This document shows positions 19,701 to 27,459 of a stretch of 64,000 bases of DNA, piece after piece. This DNA comes from Coraliomargarita algicola (lineage in GTDB: Bacteria > Verrucomicrobiota > Verrucomicrobiia > Opitutales > Coraliomargaritaceae). Under the pieces are notes generated by a model that was not told the DNA's origin, ran no database searches, and saw nothing but the letters and a program-made list of their open reading frames with translations. Within the stretch, counting starts at the first letter, position 1. Each line of letters begins with the position of its first letter. The stretch spans positions 1,550,001 through 1,614,000 of the forward strand of contig NZ_CP138858.1 of assembly GCF_033878955.1 (NCBI RefSeq). Reading direction: 5' to 3'. A program made the position numbers and the translations under genes.

Positions 19701-19907
19701 TGGCGAACGCTCACGATCTAAGGTTCTAGCGCTCAGATGTGTATCGAATGGATAGCACGTGGAACGCATCGGGAGTCGGCTTATCGAAACCACCTGTGGG
19801 TTTTCCCACAACCGAGTATCTAAAACCAACCCCAGTTCATCCGATTGAGCACTGGTTGCACTTTCCTTGAGGCAAATTCCTGAGGTATTTGAATCCATTA
19901 ATTCCAT
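16701..19907 (-). CDS. lacZ: GH2 beta-galactosidase, long LacZ type
   Basis: The frame is open to a TTG at 19952, but that codon lies inside the operator at 19945-19958, so I chose the ATG at 19907 (1068 aa; ATG at 19898 is the alternative). No signal peptide is seen, so cytosolic action is likely. Counting from the longest frame, the sugar-binding domain is at 80-250, the barrel from about 380 with VNRHDHHETRGK, acid/base Glu499 in SLGNESGHG, nucleophile Glu580 in ILCEYSHSMGN, and the small-chain domain has LWRAPTDNDG. These are standard GH2 LacZ features. It hydrolyses beta-galactosides; the natural substrate may be a marine galactan oligosaccharide. Its length is close to E. coli LacZ. Confidence 0.92.
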   Translation of the reverse strand: MELMDSNTSGICLKESATSAQSDELGLVLDTRLWENPQVVSISRLPMRSTCYPFDTHLSARTLDRERSPWFMSLNRIWRFKMHDQVGDLQVGDVAIDTDRGDWGHVEVPGNWTMQGYDRPHYTNVQMPFSNEPPTVPKMNPTGVYSQEVRIPEAWDNRRVILHFGGAESLLYLYVNGEFVGMGKDSRLPSEFDVSSYIKCGETNLIVAIVVKWSDASFVEDQDQWWMGGLHREVYLYSTDSVFIEDVFCGASLENEYRDGVLDMSVGLGFSGHLPEGWQVELQLFSPSGQAVYQQALDSEAIASESRSRYRLCAKFNECLRDVSVWSAEVPNLYTAVLCLKNADGREVEHTSMRIGFKAVEVRDRMLLINGKRVLIHGVNRHDHHETRGKAVDRDTMRQDAVLMKQYNINSVRCSHYPNDPYWLDLCDELGLYVIDEANIESHAFAPWLCHNSSYSLAFHDRGKRMVERDKNHPSIIAWSLGNESGHGAHHDGLAAWIRHYDGSRPIHYESALWDMYGTNDEHAYDKGYAATDLVCPMYPTLELLKAWAFDEQHPDQRRPCILCEYSHSMGNSNGGLSDYYELFKTVPGLQGGFIWEWIDQGLKALNENGVSYWAYGGDYGDEPNDANFVCDGLLWPDRTPHPSIYELKKLAQPVSVSLVEDDPVTLSFRSRFDFIETGWLDASWELLIDGRAVADGAFQLDSIAPGSELNVVWQSPKDTYKGEEAALLIRFVSKETQAWCPAGHEVAKEWISLPKCVLGGQAEAGATSQSRNSGISQICQNGDLVLVKSGKLIVEADAQAGGLVRLTHAGREILSTPPQISLWRAPTDNDGIKLWSGQENKPLKRWQKLGLDQLESRLVDFAYEETIPGEEVELRWGFEASGRQEWQDFYWSYKITIRDQETVDFDFHVEVGNEIEDLPRVGAIFTLNPRLEDLEWLGLGPYENYPDRKSSVWRAVHRSTVDQQYVPYVMPQENGLKCDVDWLTLASDSSLIKVESHLPFMFSALHFHPRDLTNAFHATDLVARPQTLLCLDIAHRGLGTGSCGPDTFAAYRLSESKYDFSFKISIT

Positions 19908-19944
19908 CTCATCCAGTAAACTTGAATTTTCAATCTTGCGAAGT

Positions 19945-19958
19945 TGCAGCAAGCTGCA
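19945..19958 (-). promoter_or_regulatory. Regulon A operator, site 3, between lacZ and lacI-type genes
   Basis: TGCAGCTTGCTGCA on the minus strand, 37 bases upstream of the GH2 ATG at 19907 and 74 bases upstream of the LacI ATG at 20033. The site is shared by divergent promoters, which fits local and auto-control by the LacI protein next to it. Confidence 0.8.
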
Positions 19959-20032
19959 TACATAAATCTACAAGATGAGTTTCATCGACCATTCCCCCGA
20001 CTATCCCCCAATATATAGAATGGCAGGACAGC

Positions 20033-21097
20033 ATGAAAAGCCCGACGATACGCGAGATTGCCAAGGCCTGTGGCGTTAATAACTCCACGGTATCTAGAGC
20101 CCTGAGTAATAAACCCTTGGTCTCCGCCGATACCCGTGAACGAATCTTGGCCATAGCCAAAGACATGGGCTGGAAACCAAATCCCCTGGCATCTGCGTAT
20201 CTAGCGCATCGCCGCGCAACAAGATCGCCCAAATACAAGGCGCACATTGCCTATATTCTTGCTAGGGGCGATATCACCAAATTTTCCGCGCTGCCCGACT
20301 ATGTTAAAATCCATTATACAGGCGCTCAAAAACGCGCTGAAGCACTCGGCTACACTTTAGAAATTTTTTGGCTTCACGAAATCAACTACAACCTCAAATC
20401 GCTATCGCGACTCTTATATGATCGCGGCGTGCCAGGTGCGATCTTTGCAACTCAGGATTTCCTCAATGAAAAGCAACTCGCGGAATTCAACTGGGACGCC
20501 TTTGCGACTGCCGCGACTGCCTATGACATGCTTCAGCCGATGCTTCACCGGGCCGCATTTTATTGGCCACACGCGGTTCGGTTAGCACTCGATAACATTG
20601 AAAGAGCAGGTTACAAAAAAATAGGCTTGGCGATTCCAGAATCAATGGATCGCCGTACTGATTATGCCTTAGCGGCGACCTATCACTACGCGGAAAAACA
20701 TTCTGCTAGAGCCAAACGTTATGATTCTTACATATTCCCCGACACTCATGAGGGAAAGACGACCCTAAAGAACTGGATCTCAAAGAAGATGCCCGAAGTC
20801 ATTATTGGCACAGAGGAAGTATGGAAGTCATTAAAACAACTAGGGTTGAAAGTCCCCAATGACATTGCCTTCGTGTCACCGCAATGGTCTTCTGTCTGGC
20901 CAGATGTTGCAGGGATCGACCAAGACCCGGCTTTGGTCGGAGCTAACACCTTAGACTTAGTGGCCAACCAACTCTTATGCAACGAACGCGGGATACCCAG
21001 CAAACCTCAGCTATTGCTCAGCGAAGGCATATGGAGGAACGGAAGAAGCCTACCGCAAAAATCATTAACTGACGACAAATTTTCGACCAAGGGCTGA
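20033..21097 (+). CDS. LacI family transcriptional regulator, likely regulon A repressor
   Basis: The 354-aa protein has the LacI helix-turn-helix at residues 4-24 (PTIREIAKACGVNNSTVSRAL), a hinge region (DMGWKPNPLASAYLAHRR) and a type-1 periplasmic-binding-like effector domain (KAHIAYILA, RLLYDRGVPGAIFATQ, GYKKIGLAIPESMDRR). The sugar effector is unknown. It is divergent from the GH2 gene with site 3 between them, and site 4 comes immediately after its stop. This position makes it the best candidate for the protein that binds TGCAGCTTGCTGCA, but binding is an inference. A paralogue is at 8384-9379. Confidence 0.93.
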   Translation: MKSPTIREIAKACGVNNSTVSRALSNKPLVSADTRERILAIAKDMGWKPNPLASAYLAHRRATRSPKYKAHIAYILARGDITKFSALPDYVKIHYTGAQKRAEALGYTLEIFWLHEINYNLKSLSRLLYDRGVPGAIFATQDFLNEKQLAEFNWDAFATAATAYDMLQPMLHRAAFYWPHAVRLALDNIERAGYKKIGLAIPESMDRRTDYALAATYHYAEKHSARAKRYDSYIFPDTHEGKTTLKNWISKKMPEVIIGTEEVWKSLKQLGLKVPNDIAFVSPQWSSVWPDVAGIDQDPALVGANTLDLVANQLLCNERGIPSKPQLLLSEGIWRNGRSLPQKSLTDDKFSTKG

Positions 21098-21099
21098 GA

Positions 21100-21113
21100 T
21101 GCAGCTTGCTGCA
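21100..21113 (+). promoter_or_regulatory. Regulon A operator, site 4
   Basis: TGCAGCTTGCTGCA starts two bases after the LacI stop codon and lies about 150 bases upstream of the PEP-CTERM ATG at 21263, so it probably controls the latter. The sequence between holds no gene. Confidence 0.75.
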
Positions 21114-21262
21114 TTAATTATAATTCGTAGCTGCGGTGATGTATCATTATCAAATCTACAACTTCAAAAACCTACCTATTCCCCAAACGCCTGAGAAAGA
21201 GCCGCATTGTTAACAACAATTCCCGAACCTAACACCAATAAAAACATTAAACTCACCAAAAT

Positions 21263-22027
21263 ATGAATAAATTATATCCGATCCCTAGCTTCTCTGTATT
21301 GGCCTTTAGCGCTCTAGCAATTCACGCGCACGGTGATGTAATATACTCAGAAACCTTTGACAACAATACTGCGGGTAATTTGGGCAGCTCATCCATTGGT
21401 TGGAGCGCTTATGTTGGAGCTTTCGCCACCGACATCTCTGGCACCATCCCTAACGGAGGCGATCGAATGGGAGTTGCTGACATCCCGGGTAACCCCTCTA
21501 GTGATGGCGATTCATATTTCTTCGCCTCCAACACAGGCAACACTCAAGACATTTCCTGGACGGGAATAGAAACCGGCTTATCACTATCCAATGTTTCTAG
21601 CATTTCCTGGCGTATGGGTAATGCGACAACTGCAACTACTGTAAAGATCCTCGTGCAAATTGGAGGTAGTTGGTATGCATCCTCAAGTGACTTCTCAAAC
21701 AGTAGCACCTATACTGGTGGCACGTTTAGTTCAGCTGGAGCTGCCGACGATGTCCTCCAAGAGTTCACATTCTCCACAGATGCAGAGGATTGGCTCGAGC
21801 TGACTCTGAATCCGGGGGTCACAATGAGCCTTGGTTCTGCTCCAGTCTCAGACCTTTCATCATCAACAATCACAGGTCTAGGCTTCTACGTCGATACCAA
21901 CAATACATTCACCACGGCTCGTTTAGACACACTGCAAGTTAACAGCATTCCTGAGGCATCAGTATTTGCCTTATACAGTGCATTGAGCGTGATGGCTCTA
22001 GTCTTTACGCGACGTCGTCGAAATTAG
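21263..22027 (+). CDS. PEP-CTERM-like surface protein
   Basis: The 254-aa precursor has a signal peptide (FSVLAFSALAIHAHG) and a C-terminal sorting-type tail: SIPEASVFALYSALSVMA, then FTRRRR, a PEP-CTERM variant with the sequence PEAS. The mature part is a beta-rich, Ser/Thr/Gly-rich sandwich (IYSETFDNNTAGNL, ISWTGIETGLSLSNVSSISW, STITGLGFYVDTNNTF) without catalytic motifs. It is probably anchored or secreted by an exosortase pathway; no exosortase is in the window. The operator at 21100-21113 and the hairpin after its stop frame it as a single-gene unit in the LacI regulon. Confidence 0.8.
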   Translation: MNKLYPIPSFSVLAFSALAIHAHGDVIYSETFDNNTAGNLGSSSIGWSAYVGAFATDISGTIPNGGDRMGVADIPGNPSSDGDSYFFASNTGNTQDISWTGIETGLSLSNVSSISWRMGNATTATTVKILVQIGGSWYASSSDFSNSSTYTGGTFSSAGAADDVLQEFTFSTDAEDWLELTLNPGVTMSLGSAPVSDLSSSTITGLGFYVDTNNTFTTARLDTLQVNSIPEASVFALYSALSVMALVFTRRRRN

Positions 22028-22067
22028 AAGAGATTCCCCTCTTGCTTCGAAAAATCGCAGCAACTAG

Positions 22068-22096
22068 TTGCCGCGCATCCTTCAGATGCGCGGCAA
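22068..22096 (+). terminator. Hairpin terminator after the PEP-CTERM gene
   Basis: TTGCCGCGCATC (22068-22079), a 5-base loop, and GATGCGCGGCAA (22085-22096) form a 12-bp stem 41 bases after the stop at 22027, followed by TTAAAA. The T-run is short. The remaining sequence up to the next gene at 22490 shows no recognised gene apart from the operator at 22385. Confidence 0.6.
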
Positions 22097-22384
22097 TTAA
22101 AACGTCAGAAACCTTATTACTTCCCTGCGGCTTGGGCTCCAATGGAGGCAAACTAACCGCCGGCGCGTCCCAGAGACCGGAACAAGCACCGAAGGAGCCG
22201 GTTTTCTGACGAAAACTTCAACCGGCAATCAAGGCAGCATCCTGGAATTATCAAATGAAAATCCAGTGCAAATTCAGCTGGGGCTGATCGAAGCAGCAGG
22301 CTTCTTTCATACGCAAACAGCTCTACAATTCGCAAAGATAATGACAAACTCTTGTCTAGGATCAGCCAGATTCGAAGATTCATG

Positions 22385-22398
22385 TGCAGCTTGCTGCA
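22385..22398 (+). promoter_or_regulatory. Regulon A operator, site 5
   Basis: TGCAGCTTGCTGCA, about 92 bases upstream of the beta-helix protein start at 22490. The longest open frame starts at 22352 and would run through this site, which argues for a later start. Confidence 0.75.
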
Positions 22399-22489
22399 AT
22401 TCGTAAGTGTTTACGCCAAGATCCGGCTTTGTATGGTATGGCACAGCGCCTATAGCGGGCGTATAACCCCACCCCAAAGCAAATACCCC

Positions 22490-25144
22490 ATGAAGACCTA
22501 CGAAAACTGCAACCTCTCTCCTCATCTAAAACGAGCACATGGCTTTCTTGCCATAGCAACGCAAATAAAGCACCTGAGAATGGTGCCGCTCGTTGCCATT
22601 TTTTTGCTTACATTTTGCAGCACCTCGCATGCGCAAATCTTCGCAGACACCTGCGACGACCTATTGAACTGGACGACAGTCTATGGCTCGAGCCCAAACT
22701 TAAGCAATGCCGACAGTTCACTGTCCACGCTTCCCTACATCACGCTGAACAATGGCATCATCCAAGCCGAATTGCCCTACACAGTTACGGGAAGCTGGAC
22801 ACTCCGTTTCAATGCAAGCCATGGCGACTGGCAACGCGCTCTTTTAGCCAACGTACTAAATGCCGATGGTACCGAGGGCTATGGCCTTTGCTGGGACTCA
22901 GCCAGCAGCACTCAATACAACGGCGAAGGCCGAATGAGCCTACGCAAATTTTCGCCCGGCACCGCACACGGCTGGAATTACGGTGGAGACATCATGGGGG
23001 ACACCCCACAAGATTACTGGGCTAGCAGCGGCCATGGTGCCCTAAGTGCACCGATGGCCCGGATTGAGCTGAGTTGGGATGCCATCAGCGGCACACTCGC
23101 ATTGAGAGTCGACGGCGATCTCGTAAGCCAAGTAACCGACCAGACCTACATCCAGGACGGCCGATCAAAAAGGTTCCGGCGTGTTGAATTGCGCGGCAAT
23201 ACGACCTCCTTTTTTGACAACATTAAGTTTCAAACGACTTTCGAGGATTCAATGGATAGGCTATCGGGCTGGACTACAATGAGCGGGTCAGCACCAGACC
23301 TGTCGAATGCAGACTCCTCGCTAAGCAAAGTGCCCTACCTGACACTCGGCAATGGCCTGATCCGAGCCGATCTGGGAACTACGGTCACCACAAGCTGGAC
23401 GCTCCGATTCAAGGCCAGCCACAGCGATTGGCAGCGCTACCTCTATGCCTGCGTAGTCAATGCCGACGGCACCGAAGGCTATGGGGTGCTCTGGGACTCC
23501 GCCAACAGCACACAGTACAACGGAGAAGGCCGAATCAGCATAAGAAAATTTTCGTCCGGCGATCCTCCAACTTTGTATAATGGCGGCGCCATACTGGCCG
23601 ATCCACCAAATCCGGTTCGCAGCGGCCACAGAAGCCTGAGTGCGCCCATGGCATTGATTGAACTGAGCTGGGACGCATTCGATAACACGCTTTACCTGCG
23701 GGTCGATGGGATGCCGATCGCCAGTTACACCGATAACAGCTACGACTCGTTCAGTGCTGTTTACCTAAAGGGAAACACCACTTCAATGTTCGACGATGTC
23801 GTTCTTCTTCAAGACAATCCACCCACCCAAAGCGAAATCGATAATGCAATCGACATCACATCCCCCAGTTTCGGCGCAATTGGAGACGGCGTAACCGATA
23901 ACCAAACCGCAATTACAAATGCCATCGCGGCGGCCAACAGCCAAAACAAAGCACTCTACATTCCACCGGGAGTATTCAAACACTCATCGATCCTATTGCT
24001 CAATGGAGCCAGTATATTTGGGCATGGTTATACCAGCGTATTGACAGGATCTGATCCAGCATACAGCACCGTCCGCCTCACGGGGAATGATGTCTTTCTG
24101 AAAAACTGTCGTTTAATTTCAAGCCACGCAACAGAACGCCTTCATACTGCCGAATCGACACTAATTCATGCCTACGAGGCCACTGACTTTGTCGTCACCG
24201 GGTGCTACCTTGAAGGAGCCGCATCTGCAGCTCTCATTACTGCAAATAAACCATCAATAGGTGGCTCAATCTATAACAACTGGATCTGGGATTCACTCGC
24301 CGACGGCATCCATATCACTTCAGGAAACCAAAACATTGGGATATGGGACAACCGAACCCGTAACACTGGAGATGATATGATCGCAGTCGTGTCCTATAAC
24401 GGACCATTCGATGCCTGCGAGAACATCTGGATTGTCGGCAATGATGTTCGAAATCAACCCCACGGTCGAGGCATCACCTGCATCGGTGGGAAGAGTGTCA
24501 CAATCGAAGGTAACCACATCAAAAATAGCAAAGGGGCAGGCATACATATCGCCTCCGAGGCATCCTATGATACTTATGGAGTCGAAGACATATCAGTAGT
24601 CGACAACCTGATTGTCGAAACAAGCGACAATCAGCATGGCGGTATCTTCATACGAGGCCGGAACGGATACCCAGTCGATGACGTAATGATCGAAAGAAAT
24701 CGCATTCTGGACTGCGAAACTACCGGCATCCGCATACTGGATTATACGATGAACCTGACAGTGTACGATAATTACATCTACAACACGGCAAAGTCAGGGA
24801 TCTCCCTATCAGGCATCCTCAAGAATATTACCATCTCAGGAAATGAACTATTGGACATCGGAGCTTACGGCATCCGCAGCTATAATAGTGCAAGTGGCAC
24901 TGGAAGCTCTTTCATAATAAGTAACAATATCTTCACGGACATCCACTCAATCGGAACAGAAACATACATCGACGTCATTCAAATTGCAGCAGGATCCAAT
25001 TGGTCGGATGTATCGATTACGGACAACCAATACGAAAACCCATCGAACCATTCAATCGAGCGATTCTTGGAAAGTCACTTCTCCAATGTCATCTTCAACG
25101 GTAATTCTTGGCCGAGTGGAGTCAACTATTACATAGCGCCGTAA
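22490..25144 (+). CDS. Secreted protein with two LamG-like modules and a right-handed beta-helix
   Basis: From the ATG at 22490 it is 884 aa; the ATG at 22580 directly precedes the signal peptide MVPLVAIFLLTFCSTSHA and is an equally good start. Two consecutive LamG-like modules of about 190 residues (each with EGYG, STQYNGEGR, LRKF or IRKF, and FFDN/MFDD) are followed by a parallel beta-helix of the pectin-lyase fold: SFGAIGDGVTDNQTAITNAI, ALYIPPGVF, then many rungs such as ITSGNQNIGIWDN and VTIEGNHIKNSKGAGIHIAS. It looks like a polysaccharide lyase or hydrolase of GH28/PL-like architecture, but catalytic residues were not identified. Operator site 5 is upstream, and a long palindrome follows the stop. 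Confidence 0.75.
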   Translation: MKTYENCNLSPHLKRAHGFLAIATQIKHLRMVPLVAIFLLTFCSTSHAQIFADTCDDLLNWTTVYGSSPNLSNADSSLSTLPYITLNNGIIQAELPYTVTGSWTLRFNASHGDWQRALLANVLNADGTEGYGLCWDSASSTQYNGEGRMSLRKFSPGTAHGWNYGGDIMGDTPQDYWASSGHGALSAPMARIELSWDAISGTLALRVDGDLVSQVTDQTYIQDGRSKRFRRVELRGNTTSFFDNIKFQTTFEDSMDRLSGWTTMSGSAPDLSNADSSLSKVPYLTLGNGLIRADLGTTVTTSWTLRFKASHSDWQRYLYACVVNADGTEGYGVLWDSANSTQYNGEGRISIRKFSSGDPPTLYNGGAILADPPNPVRSGHRSLSAPMALIELSWDAFDNTLYLRVDGMPIASYTDNSYDSFSAVYLKGNTTSMFDDVVLLQDNPPTQSEIDNAIDITSPSFGAIGDGVTDNQTAITNAIAAANSQNKALYIPPGVFKHSSILLLNGASIFGHGYTSVLTGSDPAYSTVRLTGNDVFLKNCRLISSHATERLHTAESTLIHAYEATDFVVTGCYLEGAASAALITANKPSIGGSIYNNWIWDSLADGIHITSGNQNIGIWDNRTRNTGDDMIAVVSYNGPFDACENIWIVGNDVRNQPHGRGITCIGGKSVTIEGNHIKNSKGAGIHIASEASYDTYGVEDISVVDNLIVETSDNQHGGIFIRGRNGYPVDDVMIERNRILDCETTGIRILDYTMNLTVYDNYIYNTAKSGISLSGILKNITISGNELLDIGAYGIRSYNSASGTGSSFIISNNIFTDIHSIGTETYIDVIQIAAGSNWSDVSITDNQYENPSNHSIERFLESHFSNVIFNGNSWPSGVNYYIAP

Positions 25145-25191
25145 TCACTGCGTCGGAGCCTTCCAACCTATTGATTGGATAAAATAATTCA

Positions 25192-25235
25192 GCAACCTCG
25201 CTCCAATGCAGCTTGCTGCATTGGAGCGAGGTTGC
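25192..25235. terminator. 44-bp palindrome containing regulon A operator site 6
   Basis: Perfect 21-bp arms (25192-25212 and 25215-25235) around a central TT; the inner 14 bases at 25207-25220 are TGCAGCTTGCTGCA. It lies 48 bases after the stop of the beta-helix gene and is followed by TTTCT, so it could end that transcript, while its core is also 119 bases upstream of the next gene. A double role is an inference. Confidence 0.65.
25207..25220 (+). promoter_or_regulatory. Regulon A operator, site 6
   Basis: Core TGCAGCTTGCTGCA at the centre of the 44-bp palindrome, upstream of the pseudopilin gene at 25339. It is identical to the other five sites. Confidence 0.7.
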
Positions 25236-25338
25236 TTTCTCTGAATATCGATACCATGTTGAATACTAAGTTTGAATGAGGCTTCACTAAAAGATTTGCC
25301 AAGCCTTCCCGAGACTGGAACCGCGTCCAGAAAAATCT

Positions 25339-26073
25339 ATGAGCACACAGACACGATCAACCGAGCGAGGCACAGTAGCACTACCGTCTGGGTTCACATT
25401 GATTGAATTGCTGGCGACGATTGCAATTGTCGCGATTCTGGCCGCGATACTGTTCCCTACAGTCGCCAATGTTCGGCAATCAGTCCAGCAGACAGAATGC
25501 GTCAGCAATATGCGGCAAATCGGGATCGCGACTATGGCTTACGTTCAAGACAACAATGGCCGATATCCGTTGAGCAACGAAGAAGCTTCCTGGGACGCCA
25601 GGTTATTACCTTACTTGGATCACCCAAACACAGAGACTCCCTGCGAAGCACTCAAATGCCCGAGTGACGTGCGAAATTTAGTTTTAGAAAACAATAAATT
25701 TGCACGATCATACACCGCCAGCGCCCCATATACCAACTCAACCACGGGAAATACTGACAAGCGCGGAATGATCAGTGGCAAATATTCGCGCACGATCTTC
25801 GAATTAACAAACCCGCCGCAAACGGTCTTACTGACTGAGTGGTACACCGGTGCCGGAGGCGTTCCACTCGAGCGGCAACAGCAATTCAAAGAATCCTATT
25901 CCTACATCACGGGCTGGCTCGGCGGAGAAAGCGCACGAGGCTGGCCGAAACGTAGCGACGGGCAAGCATACCATGGTAATGTTATGAACTTTTGCTTTGC
26001 CGATGGACATGTGGAAAGCCTACCGCCCTGGGGAGTCAACACCCCAAAAAACAGATGGACCGCCATTGATTAA
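25339..26073 (+). CDS. DUF1559-like pseudopilin (prepilin-type N-terminal cleavage site)
   Basis: The 244-aa protein has a type IV pilin-like signal: SGFTLIELLATIAIVAILAA near residue 15, with Gly-Phe and a Glu at +5 for prepilin peptidase cleavage and methylation. Then comes a helical stem (NVRQSVQQTECVSNMRQIGIA) and a globular part that ends in the NFCFADGHVESLPPW motif typical of this Planctomycetes/Verrucomicrobia/Lentisphaerae family (H-x-DG variant: FADGHV). Such proteins are probably surface pseudopilins of a type II/IV-like system; the function in sugar use is unknown. It lies 119 bases downstream of operator site 6 and is followed by the secreted LamG-like protein. Confidence 0.85.
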   Translation: MSTQTRSTERGTVALPSGFTLIELLATIAIVAILAAILFPTVANVRQSVQQTECVSNMRQIGIATMAYVQDNNGRYPLSNEEASWDARLLPYLDHPNTETPCEALKCPSDVRNLVLENNKFARSYTASAPYTNSTTGNTDKRGMISGKYSRTIFELTNPPQTVLLTEWYTGAGGVPLERQQQFKESYSYITGWLGGESARGWPKRSDGQAYHGNVMNFCFADGHVESLPPWGVNTPKNRWTAID

Positions 26074-26156
26074 ATCATTCTGACGTTAGGATTTCAACAA
26101 TTCATCATTTATTTGGAGCATCCAACATTCCGGAAACTATTACTTCTTATCCGACG

Positions 26157-26930
26157 ATGAACACTCCCAAGCCACTTTACCGCATCCCCCTACTCGCCAT
26201 CAGCATCTTTTCCGCGATAACACATGCAGAGACCATTGTCCTTGAGGACGACATGGATTACGCGAACACTAGCTCACTCAGGTCTAAATGGTCTAGCATC
26301 AATTCCTCACCTTCTCTTGCTTCTGAGCTCAAATTCACCCCCCTCCCTTTGAGTTTGGAAAACCCAATCCCTATTAGCGGGAAATTCATGCTTTTGAACA
26401 ATGGGATCGCATACCGCAAATTAGGGCAAACCATCACGACGGACTGGACATTGACAGCAAGAGTCCTCTTTTCCAGCTATCGACGCGGCCTTCGAGTTTT
26501 CCTGCTCAACGATACAGGTGAAGAAGGCTATGGCTTCGGTTGGTCCAGCCAAAACCCGGATCAGTTTGATGGCAACGGCAGCGTAAGAATCACAAAGTTC
26601 CAAGACGATGATTACGACAGCTGGAACACTTTCAGAGGAAGCCAAGACTTCGAAGCTGTAAATTCCGGACACCCAGTCACAGGCTATAAAGTCACAGCCA
26701 CTCCTGACTCCGATCAGCATAATGCCAATTATGACATGACTAACTGGCATGACATGATGACTGCCACTTTGACATGGGACGCTTCAAGCGGGCAGTTGAC
26801 TTTATTCATCAATGGTGAACGAGTTTCGTCCCATCAAGACACTGAGTTCAATCGCTTCTCTTCGATCTACTTGAGAGGCAATACAAGCGCCTACTTCGAC
26901 AAGATCGTGCTCACAGTAAGTGATCATTAG
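26157..26930 (+). CDS. Secreted LamG-like protein, paralogue of the 9966-10862 PEP-CTERM protein without the C-terminal sorting signal
   Basis: The 257-aa protein has a signal peptide (IPLLAISIFSAITHA) and then the same module as the PEP-CTERM protein at 9966-10862: VLEDDMDYANTSSLRSKWSS, YGFGWSSQNPDQFDGNGS, VRITKFQDDDYDSW, HPVTGYKVTATPDS and AYFDKIVLTVSD. It ends at SDH with no PEP motif, hydrophobic tail or Arg cluster, so it should be freely secreted. It follows the pseudopilin gene by 83 bases, likely in its transcript. A carbohydrate-binding role is plausible but not shown. Confidence 0.75.
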   Translation: MNTPKPLYRIPLLAISIFSAITHAETIVLEDDMDYANTSSLRSKWSSINSSPSLASELKFTPLPLSLENPIPISGKFMLLNNGIAYRKLGQTITTDWTLTARVLFSSYRRGLRVFLLNDTGEEGYGFGWSSQNPDQFDGNGSVRITKFQDDDYDSWNTFRGSQDFEAVNSGHPVTGYKVTATPDSDQHNANYDMTNWHDMMTATLTWDASSGQLTLFINGERVSSHQDTEFNRFSSIYLRGNTSAYFDKIVLTVSDH

Positions 26931-26984
26931 TCTATTCTCCCAGCAGTCGAGTTAGCTGCCGACCGAAGCAAATGCGATGAGATT

Positions 26985-27384
26985 AAGTAAGTAGCTCGAC
27001 GAAGCCATCCTCCGAATAAGTGAGGTTACGGGCGACCTGCGCCATCACCGGACTATTCATCTGGCAGCTAATCTGAACAATCATGGCCTGACACTTAGCA
27101 AGTTTTCGTCTTTGGGTATTACTCAAAGACAACTTCACATCCTTCTTCTCCAGCTCTTCCTTGAGTATCTTATTCTCGGGTATGCAAACAGTTGATCACA
27201 TCAAGCAGAGTTTGCGGTTCAGCCAGCCTGTCATTGCGACGAGTTCCGTGGCAAAGCCGACAACCGAAGGCAATATGGTCAATCGCGTCCTCAAAACGTT
27301 TTGTCGTATTGTGATAAATCGTTGGCAAGTCATGTAGATGCTAAATTTGAGCCTCTCATCGCAACAATTTAAGGTCGCAAACAA
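26985..27384 (-). pseudogene. Decayed DDE transposase fragment with internal deletion
   Basis: Minus-strand frames show TGWLNRKLCLM, then in another frame ENKILKEELEKKDVKLSLSN and QRRKLAKCQAM, which fuse directly to VQISCQMNSPVMAQVARNLT. The first part matches the N-terminal helices and the last part the central catalytic region of the transposase remnant at 27460-28741, so the DNA between was lost. It is a second, older copy of the same element. No terminal repeats were identified. Confidence 0.6.
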
Positions 27385-27459
27385 CTGACAACCAAGTTCC
27401 TTCTTCCGACTCCCCCAACTAATTTAATAAGCTAGACCTTATGATGGGCTAATAGGCTG

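Noticed and set aside
22100..22350. Possible short plus-strand coding remnant (STGNQGSILELSNEN)
   Set aside because: It has no start codon, crosses a stop and matches no family I know, so it is not reported as a gene.
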